Shown here: positions 32,566-43,830 of the stretch, one piece after another
Numbering within the stretch: position 1 is the stretch's first letter
Layout: each line of letters begins with the position of its first letter
Assembly: GCA_947359465.1 (NCBI GenBank)
Contig: OX375876.1
Location: forward strand, 83,412,359-83,476,358
Direction of reading: 5' to 3'
Length of the DNA: 64,000 bases
Source: Metellina segmentata
Lineage: Eukaryota; Arthropoda; Arachnida; Araneae; Tetragnathidae
The notes under the pieces: model-generated
Databases searched by the model: none
Told to the model about the DNA's origin: nothing
Seen by the model: only the letters and a program-made list of their open reading frames with translations
Translations under genes and position numbers: made by a program

Positions 32566-33197
32566 AAAAAAAAATTAAATAACCTAAGAAATTGATTATT
32601 ATGTGTATTGAATTTCAGTAATTAAATTAAATTATGGTTACTATTTAACCCTCTGAGCATCACGAGAGCTATAGGTAGTGTAACATTGCCTTTCCTCGCA
32701 ATACATGTAACGACTAATATCCATATCGATTGGTTGAAAAAATTCTGGAAAATATTATATTGGCCAAGACCAAAACTCGATAGGGAAGTAGGGAAGATTT
32801 CAGGGTGAAAAACGGACCGTAGGGAATAAAAATATTTTTCTTACAGTGTTTTCCAAACGTTGAATGTTATCACTGAAAAAGTCAAGTTTTGTTATCAGTA
32901 TGTGATTAAGTACGTTATTATGAAATCTGTTAAATGGTGTTTACAATGTGGGAAAAAATTGAGCAAAAAATTTTTCCTGCACCATCAAACGAACACAATT
33001 TATTTTGATGGTAATTATCTCAGAAGAGAAAAAATTAAATATAAACGAAGAAAGTAAAATCGTGTGTAACGTTCAAAGGCTGCAATAAATATTATGAATC
33101 CGATGAATTTAACACAGATAGAGGTCATCGTGCAATCACTAACCAGTTCGGTAAAAATCATAAGCATATGCTTCATTTTCAAAAATTAAATCTTGGG

Positions 33198-33533
33198 TAA
33201 TTTTTTGGTAATTTTTTAAATTAACGTCGTACTAGAGCAACACAACGGGCTATTGACGACGGTCCGGGATCAATTCCTTAACGGAAAGATCCGAGGACAA
33301 CACCTCGTAATGTTGAACCACGGTCAGATGACGAAGCAACATCTCGGCTGGCACCCCACTCTCCAAACTTCCACACCAACCCAAAGTGAGGACTTTCGGC
33401 CGCGATAGATTTAAGGTGCACCAGCCGCCTCTACACCATACGCTTACAAACATCCATGCTCGGAAATGGATTCGAACCAGGAACCTTCCGATCTAGAGGC
33501 TAACACCTTAACTACTATACCGGTAGGTCGGCC
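33198..33533 (-). repeat. tRNA-derived SINE, head type A, with 13-bp target duplication
   Basis: ATTAAATCTTGGG is duplicated at 33185-33197 and 33534-33546. On the minus strand the head CTACCGGTATAGTAGTTAAG and B box GGTTCGAATCC closely match the SINE at 25037. The tail has TAATTTTTTGG-type repeats. Confidence 0.88.
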
Positions 33534-33784
33534 ATTAAATCTTGGGAATTCCGGACATAATTTTAGAAACCTGCGGTTAAGGAACAGAAAATATTTTAAT
33601 AATTTTTGAAAGTAGAAATATGATGTTAAATTTTAAGTAAAACGATAACATATCAAAGAGTTTGTTATGAGCTTTTTACGAACACGAAAATCGGGCAGTA
33701 AACAATTAAATTATTTTAATCACCTACAACATTTGATAATAAATGGGGTATTTTAAATGACCCGTAATACCTTGTGTTTTCCAA

Positions 33785-33890
33785 TTCTTGTCCATAGAAG
33801 CCATGGTAACCCAGTGTGCAGTTCTACCGATTCAAAAGACTCTGGCTTCGAATCTCAGTCAGCGAGCGTAGATGTTTGTAGAGAACGAAA
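33785..33890 (+). repeat. tRNA-like SINE head fragment
   Basis: CCATGGTAACCCAGTGTGC, then GGCTTCGAATCTC (B-box-like), without the shared body. Weakly supported. Confidence 0.35.
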
Positions 33891-34089
33891 CTTTGTGTTT
33901 TAAATAAATTTTAAGGTAAGGAACACATAAATTTTACAAAAAAAAAATCATTTTTAAGTTTATTAAAAACATGCGTTAAACATTTATTTTTTCAATATCT
34001 GAAACATATTTTCAAATTCATTAAGTTCAAGCGAAGTTATAGTCATTTTTCTGAAGTATAGTAGTGTTAAAAAGCAATTTCTTACGGGT

Positions 34090-34562
34090 AAAATGAGCTG
34101 GTGCAGATACCAAAAATCATTAATAGACCCTAATGTGGTATTTAAGCATGGTCCAGGACTATCGCCTAAGTGTTTAAAATAATATAAAACTTTATAAACA
34201 TGTATTTGAGTAATAAGGAACTTCTTTCTAAGTGTTTACATGGTTAAACCCAAAACGCTAATGAATCATTCAACGGTATAGTATGTGGTAGAGATGGACA
34301 AAATTTAGTAGGAGAAGGGAGTAAATGATCCTGTTATTGTTTTTAATGATGGCTCTAAACGACTTATTGATCTGTTCACTGCCTTAGGATTGTCAGTAGG
34401 TGATTACACTTACAACACGATAACTTACGAATTAAGAAGGCTACGAAAACATCGACCCCTTGTGTAAAAACCCAAAGAAAAATTATCAGAGCCACCATAA
34501 AGCGAAAACAAGACAAACATGAACATGCTGAAGGTGAATCATACAAAAGTGGAGAATTTTAA
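34090..34562 (+). pseudogene. Mutator/Kolobok-type transposase C-terminal relic
   Basis: Shifted + frames read SWCRYQKSLIDPNVVFKHGP, then NANESFNGIVCGRDGQN and VIVFNDGSKRLIDLFTALGL followed by SVGDYT, ending near a TAA at 34560. The order (SWC…KxGPGL, NxNESFNG, FNDG…LGL) matches the C-terminal half of the Mutator-like transposase domain also present at 40.5-42.1 kb, but it is a different subfamily. Several stops and frameshifts. No ends found. Confidence 0.65.
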
Positions 34563-35289
34563 GTGTATATTTAGTACAGAACACTATTTTTAAAGGAATT
34601 AAGTTTTTTTTTCAATGTAGACAAAATGAGGTTCTACTGTTGTATACCATTACCTAACAACTCTATCTAAAAAACTATTCAACTTTTTTTACCTTAGATA
34701 TTTTGCATAAATGTTTATTAGTCACTATACTGTGCAGTGATCCTCAAAAAATAAATGTAACTGTAATAAAATATGTAATTTTGTAAGATAATGTGAGATC
34801 AAGTCAGACTATTTATTTGGATAATTTCCATATTTGGTATCATTATTCAGATTATATTATTATTATTCCTAATTTTTTTGGTTTAATGCACTTGCCAAAT
34901 GTAAACGAAGAGTTTGGTTAAAAAAAAAAATAGTTGCCAAAATTTAAATTGCTATCAGTGTTATTAGAAACTCTTTATATTGTCATAATTTTTGATTAAA
35001 TTTTGATTAAAAAATATATTTGTAAAAATTAAATGTTACTCTTAAAACATTTGTACAATGCTAATACATCACTCATAAAAATATTAAAAGGATCCAAGCA
35101 TTATTAAAGAAAAAATAAATTGGGGGGGGGGAGGGGTTCGCCTACCTTAAGTTATAGATCTCGGTACCATCGACCCTCGTTTAGAAAACTGACCCTAGAT
35201 CGACAAAACTGATCATAGATCCTCGATTGGGATTTTGAATTCTCGTACTACTAAAAGAATTTATTGAAACCACTTCTCACAAGTTTGTT

Positions 35290-35830
35290 TTTGCTCACTT
35301 TTAGTTTTATTAGTAAAAGACATAACACATAAAAAGGGACACGGATCTCATACTTCCGGATCCTCCTTTTCCCACTTACAAATAACAACTCCGATTTCTT
35401 TCTCCCCGAGAAGTTAAAATCTCGCGAAACTAAAACGAAATCTGGCCGCGCGCCATGCAGAAGAGGACGCATTCGGAGGATGCAAATGTAATCACTTCAA
35501 GCAGACGATTTTCTCATTACGAGTTGGAATATTGCATTTCGGGTAGGACGAAAGGGGGAACTCTCATAAACGCATTACGTCTAGGTGAACGCCTTTGGGG
35601 TTGGCACATTTGGCATTTAAGCCCCCTTTCTCCCTTTGTATTTGCAGATACGAGGATGAAAAATAAAATAAGCGGACCCTTTGCGGAAATGGGAATGGCG
35701 GGAGTTATAATTTTAACGGGAAAGGAATTTTTAGCTGAAACGTGCCAAAAAGATGTGGAAATGCGTACGGAAACAATTCACGATTCCGCTTAAATCGTTT
35801 CACATCAAACTGATTTTTGCCATTCTAGTT
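35290..35830. other. GC-balanced non-coding island
   Basis: The sequence is much less A+T-biased than its surroundings and includes GGCCGCGCGCC at about 35444-35454. It holds a 112-codon + frame (35455-35793), but this frame has low-complexity codon use, no domain and no splice context. The island resembles the ones at 52.4 and 59.0 kb in composition. It may be a conserved regulatory element. Confidence 0.35.
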
Positions 35831-36400
35831 CATGAAACGGAGGCTGCTGGGCAGTTAGTCAATCATCTCAATGTTTTTGACTATGAAAAGAATATATTTG
35901 GAATCCAATGACCTGAAAGTATGATTAACATGCTTCAGCGATTTTTATTCCCGAGTTAACCCTTTTAAGGAAGGGACATCTGGTATTCTACCTCTATGAA
36001 ATATTAATGCTAGGTACATAAATAGTTTAGGCTTATTAGGGCTTCAAAAGTACGAAAATATTCCCTAATATGATATTTTGATGTCTTGGAATGCTCTAAA
36101 TGGGCGGTTAGAGACAAAAGTCCACCACTCATTAAAAATATTTTTTACTGCGTGCAATTTATAAAGTGTAGATCTTCACTCATAGCGTAGTCTCCCAAAC
36201 GTTTTGAGCTTAATACTTTCATAGAGCTGCTTGTAAATTTGCCTCTATTTTGCTTGATGCACTCCATTTAAACTTAAGTCACTTTGATGCATTACGCCTG
36301 AGACCACTTAAACTTGTGAGAGTTTCACACGTATATACCCGTTCTGCAAGCTTTACGCGTTCCTACATGACTTCTAACCAGTTTTGATACTATTTTATAA
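35831..36400. other. Intergenic, nothing assigned
   Basis: Moderately A+T-rich, no paired repeats or frames. Confidence 0.45.
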
Positions 36401-37306
36401 CTAGCAACTGTGTGGCTATCCCGGCGTTTCCCGTGCCAGTTGGTTTGCGAAGCAAACCAACACCACAGGCAACGCCGTGATGTAAGGTATTAAACTGGTG
36501 TAAAATTTTCCGCAGATTTCAAATCCGGTGAAGATATATTCAATTTTAAAATTATTTATTTAAAGAAAATCATATTTTTAAGTATCAAGCTAAAGTAAAA
36601 TTTTCCGCAGATTTCAAATCCGTTGAAATTTTTAATCTATTTTTAGCGATTCCGATTTTACGAAAAAAAAGCTCAACAATCCCAATCAATAGGTTTTTTA
36701 ATTTATTGCTCTCATTCGCGGAAATGGGACAGGAAAGGTATTTTTTTTTTTTTTTTTTTACGCGAAAGGCAAGAAATCAATTTGCTTATTTTTGGAAAGT
36801 GAAAGTTACCGTGACGTCACAATCTCGTGCGAAAATATGAAAGATATATTCAATTTAAAAGTTATTTATATTTTTAAAAAATCATATTTTTAGGTATGGA
36901 TCTATTGTAAAATTTTCCACCTATTTTAAATCCGCTGAAATTTTTACTCTATCTTTACCAGTCTAGGAGATAGAAAAAAAACTAATTGACTCCAGTTAAG
37001 AGAATGTTTAATTTTATCCTGGCTGAAAAATTAATCATCCGATCAAAATCAAAACTGAAAGAAAAGCAATAAATCAAGAATATGTGATCTCTTCTATGCT
37101 GTAGCATTCAATAATGATTAAATTTCATTAAATTTATTAAAAAAACCTTCTAGATTGAATTTTAAAATTCACCGCTAACCAAAAATTGCAAAATATTCGC
37201 ACTACCTTTTTGCCAAATCTCAATGCTGTAAGTGCCATAGAATCGTCAGGATTTTGCGGCCACGAAAAAACAAATAGACAAACACTTCCTTTTATAACAG
37301 TAGAGA
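36401..37306 (-). mobile_element. Non-autonomous Helitron, 906 bp
   Basis: On the minus strand it begins TCTCTACTGTTATAAAAGG (first base 37306, preceded by A) and ends CTAG at 36404-36401, followed by T: the A|TC…CTAG|T rule. A strong hairpin (TTGGTTTGCTTCGCAAACCAA is its 21-base core, loop TTC) lies before the end, with further GGCGTT/AACGCC pairing. The interior has an internally repeated unit starting GTAAAATTTTCCGCAGATTT (about 36496, 36593, 36908). No coding capacity. Confidence 0.65.
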
Positions 37307-38129
37307 TAGAACCTTTCATGGTATTTTTTCAACCAATAGCCATGGTTATTTAGTCACTATGTGTGGAATGGGGTAAAAGAAATTCTCCGACGCAGCTATT
37401 CTGCATATGATCCGTGCAGGGGTTCATTCAGAACACGAATCAGTTTGAATAACCCTCGATTTTTTAAAAAACTTAGTGATATTGTTGTTCAGGCATAGAT
37501 ATATTAGAAAATATGAAATATTTTAGCTCCCTTCTTGCAAAAATGTTTATTTATAAAAATTTTAAAAAATTGGAAAACTGAGCAATTTTTCATGATTCTG
37601 AAATTACTCGCATGTATCTCTGAATCTAGATGTTCGATCACACAGATTAAAATAGGGTTCACGTAGTAGATATAAGTACAAACTTTCTTATGATGTACAA
37701 CATGACCTTCTAAGTAACCTTTTCAAGTTTCAAGGTCATTCAGTTTGAACTTTGTCCTTGAATTTAAAAAAATGTATTTTATTAATTTTTTTTACTTAAA
37801 GACTATATGATGAAGGTACTTTAGTTGTCTCTCTTTTCTGAAATTTCAAGGTGGGATAGCAAGTGTTTATAATAAAAGTAAATAGAATGATAAAATCCGT
37901 ACCCATAAAAAAAATAGCTATATTGTTTGTAGTAATTGTCGATCGGGCTCATATAGGACATACGTTGTAGGTATAACCTTTGTAATTATCTATCACATAA
38001 CACTGATAATGACCTTTTGATTATAAGATTCCTTTAACCTTGAATTGCAAAAAGTGTATTTAAAAAAAATTATGTTAAAGTACGTTACTATATTTGTTTC
38101 CTGAACGTTTCACGTTTGGTTGGTAAGTT
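37307..38129. other. Intergenic, nothing assigned
   Basis: A+T-rich. Recurrent CCTTTGAA/TTTCAAGGT-like words occur but no element ends. Confidence 0.4.
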
Positions 38130-38402
38130 TATCAACGACGCACTGGAGAAACACAACGGGCTATTTGTGACGGTTTGGGCCCAATTTCGAAGTACAACAA
38201 CATCCAGAAATTTTGCAACACGGTCAGATAACGAAGTCTACCCCTGAATTCTCGAATTTCCACTCCACGCCAACGTGAGTATTTGCGGAAATGACAGATT
38301 TAACGCGTGACAACCCCCACGACGGTCTTTGGTTGAATCGAGTTTCGAACTCACAATTTTCTTGTTGCTAATCTGCAACACTACCAACTATACTACCGTG
38401 TC
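38130..38402 (-). repeat. tRNA-derived SINE, head type B
   Basis: On the minus strand the head reads ACGGTAGTATAGTTGGTAG and then GATTAGCAACAAG, with B box GAGTTCGAAACTC. The shared body has been altered but keeps AACACAACGGGCTATTTGTG as read on the + strand. No clean target duplication. Confidence 0.7.
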
Positions 38403-38409
38403 TCAAAAT

Positions 38410-39012
38410 ATAGATACCAATTCGTAATTTATTCTTTGGAATTTTGATTGACGAAGTTCTGAAATCCTATTCCATATACATGTTCAAACAATACGTATAG
38501 CAAACACGTCCCACCGCAGAAACACTACCGCCACCTACATTTATCTTGATATAAAATACTTCGAATATACAACATCAATAATGTCCTTAGAAGATTATGG
38601 CGGTTTGTTTACTCTCCAGAGTGAATGTGTTCCATATCCAAATTACGTTTAAATTTTACATGCACAAACCAATTTTTTTAATATTTCCCCCAAATCCACA
38701 TACCTTCTAGGCCCAGCAGGGAGAAGGACTATTGAATCAGGGTATCGATTGTGAAGTTTGAAGGGGAAAGAAATTTCACCCTTACCAAGTGATTGCATCA
38801 GTTCCACGCGAGTACCCTTTCCAATGCCTCGTTCTCAGCTACTCTCACAGAAAAGCTCCGAGTACGTGTCTGTTGGGGAAACGTTTATTATAAGGAAAGA
38901 AAAATCAGGAGCATTGCGTTTCCACTCTAGGCTCAGTTTCAGAATAGACAATAGGTCGGGTACAAAATGAGATGAGAGCCACACATGAAATAAAACTACG
39001 CATTCGAAATCC
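38410..39012. other. Intergenic, mixed composition
   Basis: About 38690-38960 is GC-balanced with a 70-codon frame of no recognisable family. Nothing firm. Confidence 0.35.
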
Positions 39013-39842
39013 TTACGGCCATATTCACAAGTCTCGAGTTAACTCAAGGATCAGTTGATCCGCGGGTCAGAGTTAAATCGAGGATCATCAAGAACCGTAT
39101 TCTCAAACGGCGGTTAAGTGATCCAAGGATTAAAATGATACGCTCGCTGTGATTGGCTACTACCGTCTCCTCGCGATCACGTGAAATTGTTTATATTTGT
39201 TACGACGCCCGAATCTGTATTAGTCAAACACGTACTAATCTGCATTAGTCATACACGTATTTTAATTTGGGTTTAGAAAAAGAATTGCAACGGTTTTTAA
39301 TTTCAAATTAAATTTTTATGGAAACCTAAATTTCGTAAGAAAGAATTGTACACAATGTCTTGACAAATGAATGTAATCCGATTATCTTTGTACACATCAG
39401 TATGGTTGTGTGTTGTTGTAAAGTGAAGAAACACAATTGCATTGTCAATTTTCTTTCATTTTCGTAATAAATCAACAAAATAATTTTTATTCCACTACGA
39501 ATTTTAACCTACCATGGTCGTATTCTACCGGTCGCTCTCTCATTGGGTTGTACTCTGGCGAGCCAGAATATACTAGTTCGAACCAGAACACATCTGGGCA
39601 TATCTATTTTATAGAAAATGTAATTACGTCCTTGTTCCGATTCATACAAGGGCTGTTCAATAAAGAATAATCGTAATTTTTTTAAAGGTGATTAAAAAAA
39701 ATCAAGAAAAATAAAATTCATGTTGAATGTGTAGCGGGATAAGTGGAGAATAAATAGCGCAAGTTTCACGGTCATGATGTCATTGCTGAGGTCTTGGCAG
39801 CCGGCCAAGAAACCGACCATTGAAATTTTGTTTTCGCCTTAA

Positions 39843-42620
39843 GGTATCTGACTACATTCGGAGTGCATTTTTTCAAAAAAGTGTCCAAATAGGGTTTTTT
39901 TTCTTCTTAAGATAAAATACCTTATATGAAGATAATAAAAAACAAAAATTTTCTTAAAAGTACGTATATATATTTTTTAACTGGCAAAAATTGACAAATT
40001 TAGGTCAAAAAGGACGAAAACGTCAAAGCTCATAACCTAAAATCATATCACTACAACTACACAATATTTTGTGTCAAGTATCGTAACAATATGATCTAGA
40101 GCCTGAGCTAGGATATTTGCAATATTCCTCTTCAGTCATGATATATAGTGCATAACATAGAAAGAACATGAAAATTTGAAATTTTTCCCAACGACACTAC
40201 ACTGAAATGACTCTAAAAAATTTTCCTTTCAACATACAACTTATATCCTAGCTTGGGATCTTTAAAACAAATATAAAAAGCAATGGAAAAAAAATTCATT
40301 AAAAAAATTTTGAATACATTTTGAGTTATTATCTTTGTCGTGCAAAGATTTTATCGAAAATCTCATTCTGAGAAAAATGCATTTAAAGATTTGTTAAATA
40401 ATTTACTAATATATATTTCAAATTAATTACTTCAAAATTCGCCTGTTTTATACATTAAACCTTCTTCTATCTCCTTCAAGCCCATTTTTTATTTTTGGAA
40501 GCTTTTAATTTTTTTCTTTGCAGTTTTGTCGAAGGCAATGACTGCCTTTCAGAAGAGGAAATTCTCTTTTTATCAATAGAATCATATCCTTTTGATAGGT
40601 AAACTCCATGACCGAGTCCAATATTATTTAAAACTTGGAGCAAGCCCCTAAAACCATCATTGAACTGCACTACTGCAATATAAACTGCAAGTCTGAGTGT
40701 TTTTAGACTCACAAAAGTTTCTTTCGGGGCAATGTTCCATAAAACTCCATTGAAGGCTTCGTTCTGATTTTGTGTCATTCCGTGCATACACTTTTCTAGC
40801 AGTCTTATATCACACAAACTCATGTATATTGGTTTCACAATGTTTATAACTGAATTGGGAAGACCAAGTGATTTCCCTTTCAGTGTTTTCCCCATGGCTT
40901 TAGCCCTTTGGAAACGACACCAGCTATTCTCACCCTGCGGACATTGTCCATGCATAGGTTTGTCTTTGGATGAACAGCAATGGAAAAATGCAGCAATAAC
41001 AGACTTTTGCATTTCATCCAAATTGCCTGCGTTAGCACGTATGGCAATACCATAATAATTTTGTAATTTGTTGATGAAAACATCAGTTAGTTTTCCTTTG
41101 CCCCCAAATCCTTTTGTTTGACTCCTGATTTTTCTAAGCTGAGCTCCAACTCGTTTTTGGATGTGGCCTATGCATTCAAGTTTAATTACCGAATTTGCTC
41201 CATAGATATCTTTCACTTGCATAAAAGCCTTAGAATCGCCATCGCCATAGTACTCTGAATATTGAAGCTGTTTACGCGATTCCGATCGTTCAAATATTCT
41301 GAATGCACCCATTGGTTCCATGCTTGAAGCTGTACCGACGTGGTTGGCACAAATGTGGTCAGCTTTCTTACATTGATTTAGTATTGAATTTGACGCAGCA
41401 CTCAATCTGTTGCATATTCTACAGAATTGAGACATTACCTCGACGTCTAAAACCTTTCCTGTATCAATGGATAGGACTCCAACGCATCCATTTAGAGAAG
41501 AGTAACCCCTTCGTTGCCAAGTCCCATCTACGGAAACACCACATTTGGTTGTAGGAGACTTTGTGCAACCTCTAACATCATTGGCAGCATCAAGCATAGA
41601 GTTTTAAGCTACACATGAAGCAGACTGAAGCAGCTTATTTTCCAACCTCCTAAAGGTTGCTTTGGAGAATGGAGATGGCATATTCAATGTAGCACACAGT
41701 TTTTTATAGCTGAAGAAAAACCTTTACCAATTAATCTTAGGCCATAAACAAACCGAACATTTATCTCATTCAGCTTGTTGAGTTTTTTGCTAGTTGCAAA
41801 CTCTTTCACAAACGTGCAGTTTGTGCACTTCACTGAAAAGTTTGAACAAAGTCCAAACTTCGAATCTTCATGAAGGAACAACTTACTCGAAAAACACAGA
41901 GGACAGCACAAAATGGAAATGACCGAAATTAAAAGTTCCAGATCAATTATTCTGTTTCCAGTCAATTTGTCACTTTCTGTTTCAACTGTGTCATTCAGAA
42001 CATCCGGCGTTTTCAACTTTTTGCTGCTCGCTGACATCATAGTAGAGGAAGATGAAGCGGTTTTGGTGTGTCGATTTCCATGAAATTTTCGTTTCTTTGA
42101 ACGATTCAGCTTTGAACTACCCATTCCAAGTGTAATTTTCAAACAAAAGTATCAAAGATATTCAAACAAGAAAAGCAAATATTTGATTATATCGAAGAAA
42201 ACAATTAAGAAAGACGCAGTCAGACGTAAATGAACACAAGCAAATTCGAATCGAATGCACTACCCTGTTGCCGTTTCTGTGAGGAATAAGCGTCGAAACA
42301 AAATAAAAAGACCTCGTGACTGATATATAGCACAGCATAAAAACATGAGTTAGCAATTCTGCTGTTAAATATTTAAGACACACGCGGCTGTTTAATTCAT
42401 TTATCAGCAAAACCAAAACCAAAACTGAGCAATTACGCTACTTCCGGTTTGAAAATCAGCTTTCACGATTCCTTCAAATGAATAGATCTCCACTTCTATT
42501 GAGCGTAGAAACAAAATAAAAACTGTTTTGGAAAGAAAAAAGTCCAAATTTTTATAATATTGAATAAAACGAAAAAAAAAAATTTGGTCAAAAATGGACT
42601 TTTCAACGTAGTCAGATACC
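39843..42620 (-). mobile_element. Kolobok-type element, 2.8 kb
   Basis: TTAA duplications lie at 39839-39842 and 42621-42624. The inverted repeats start GGTATCTGACTAC at both ends, then diverge (ATTCGG versus GTTGAAA). TTAA targets plus a Mutator-like transposase domain are the Kolobok signature. The transposase gene is on the minus strand, with about 0.6 kb of A+T-rich non-coding DNA on its left. Confidence 0.85.
40476..42142 (-). pseudogene. Mutator-like (Kolobok) transposase, one frameshift and one stop
   Basis: Frame 42142-41684 gives a lysine-rich N-terminus and a zinc-ribbon-like stretch (ILCCPLCFSSK and CTNCTF). Frame 41597-40476 gives the transposase domain: CGVSVDGTWQRRGYSSLNG, VLDVEVMSQFCRIC, YYGDGDSKAFMQVKDIYG, KLECIGHIQKRVG, ENSWCRFQRA and CMHGMTQNQNEAFNGVLW. 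These are hallmarks of the Mutator-like domain found in arthropod Kolobok elements. Between the two, a +1 slip near 41700 and a TAA at 41604-41606 are the only breaks, and the intervening codons (KKLCATLNMPSPFSKATF) read sensibly. The protein would be about 550 residues. DGTW, GDGD and the late NEAFNG are candidate catalytic positions. Confidence 0.85.
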
Positions 42621-43359
42621 TTAAAAAATCGTCAGATCTTTCAAGAACCAATGTCAAGTGTGTTCCACACCCTCCATATAGTTCTGATGTAGCCATGTGA
42701 TTTTTTCTTCCGAATTTGAAGAAACACCTACGGGAAAAGCGGATGTCATTATCATAGGCAGTGGTAAAATTTGCGTTGGCAATTTTGAAGGACCTGTCAA
42801 AAAATGGCTTCCAGCATGTGTTTGAAGACTGGAAAAGAGGTGGGATAAGTGCATGGCATGTAATGGAGAGTATTTTGAGAAAGATAATAAAAATGTGGAG
42901 GATTAGTGCAGGAAATTATTTTTGATTAATTTATGATCATTCTTTATTGAACAGCACTCGTATAAAATCAGTTAAATGCGCTTCGTCGCAAGAATACTGT
43001 AATTTAGCACAAAATGAAGTCCATTTTGTTTATTTCGTAAAAAGATAGCACTGCGAATGCGTAGCACCCACCAGCGAGTTAATTCGCCGATTTTGGAGGA
43101 TCAAAATGTTATACCGAAACGGCGGTTTAAACCAGGGATCAGACATTGAGAGTACGGTTGTTTCGATAACTCGGGGATTATCGCTGATCCGCGGGTTAAC
43201 TCGAATATGTGAATACGGCCGTTAGTGTTTAAATTGCTTAAATGTGTAACATTTCATTTGGATACACTTGTAACTACTTTTCACAAACTATTCTTTTACT
43301 ACTTTTGAAACAGTATATAACTTTTTGAACTTGAGCATGGACATAACTGTTAAAAAACG

Positions 43360-43830
43360 TTTGACGTTTCTCGGATCCTGGTACGGGTCACCCGTTCTAT
43401 CGGGGGTGGGGGTGATTTTGGGACCAAGTACTTGATATGGCGTTCGCTGAAAGTTCCTTCGTTGCAATTGGAGATTTGAAACCTCCGCTGTTTGCAACGC
43501 ATTTCACTATTCGATACTTGAGACATTACGCGGGAGATTCCGCTCCACGCATGGGCGACGCGAGATTGACGTCGCAGAGAAGCGGGCGGCCCGCCTACAG
43601 CCCCGCCCATTCCATCCTCCCGCCCACAGTATCTCTGCTGGCCGACTGCTAGTGCTGAGCCACCGATGGTAGCCGTCGTATCTCGCAGAACCTGATGCGT
43701 CGTCGTGACTCACTTTACGAGTTTTTTGACAGCTCTCGTTGTTATTCGGTACCAGACACGTGAATGTGAAGGCGAGCGAGGAGAAGCGAAGTCTGTGCTG
43801 CTGTGCTTCGGTTCTGGTCGCTGACTTAAA
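43360..43830 (+). promoter_or_regulatory. CpG/GC-box promoter region of the LIM-homeobox gene
   Basis: The GC content jumps relative to both sides. It contains GGGCGGCCCGCC (43584-43595), CCCCGCCC (43601-43608), CCCGCCCAC (43619-43627) and many CpGs. It lies about 1 kb upstream of the first coding exon and just inside the end of the transposon-dense region. A transcription start somewhere near 43650-43850 is inferred; no TATA box at a convincing place. Confidence 0.6.

Larger units (their letters stand above)
39647..42960. mobile_element. mariner-like element remnant, interrupted by Kolobok
   Basis: The left end CAAGGGCTGTTCAATAAAGA and the reverse-complemented right end CGAGTGCTGTTCAATAAAGA, both flanked by TA (39645-39646 and 42961-42962), define a mariner. 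The right part encodes a broken C-terminus: HPPYSSDVAM, FLPNLKKHLREKR and FEDWKRG. Only about 530 bp of mariner DNA remains, so it was already internally deleted before or after the Kolobok insertion. Confidence 0.8.
39016..43221. mobile_element. Outer PIF/Harbinger-like MITE, host of a transposon nest
   Basis: The left end CGGCCATATTCACAAGTCTC and the reverse-complemented right end CGGCCGTATTCACATATTCG are inverted repeats. Both copies go on to CGAGTTAAC and a GATCCGCGGGT-like block. TTA lies directly outside both ends (39013-39015 and 43222-43224), as in Harbinger elements. The original element is about 0.9 kb; the rest is a nested insertion at 39647-42960. Confidence 0.8.

Noticed and set aside
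35455..35793. 112-codon + frame as a gene
   Set aside because: No family, no splice sites in phase, no promoter signal; the local GC balance alone makes long frames more likely. Kept as a compositional island.
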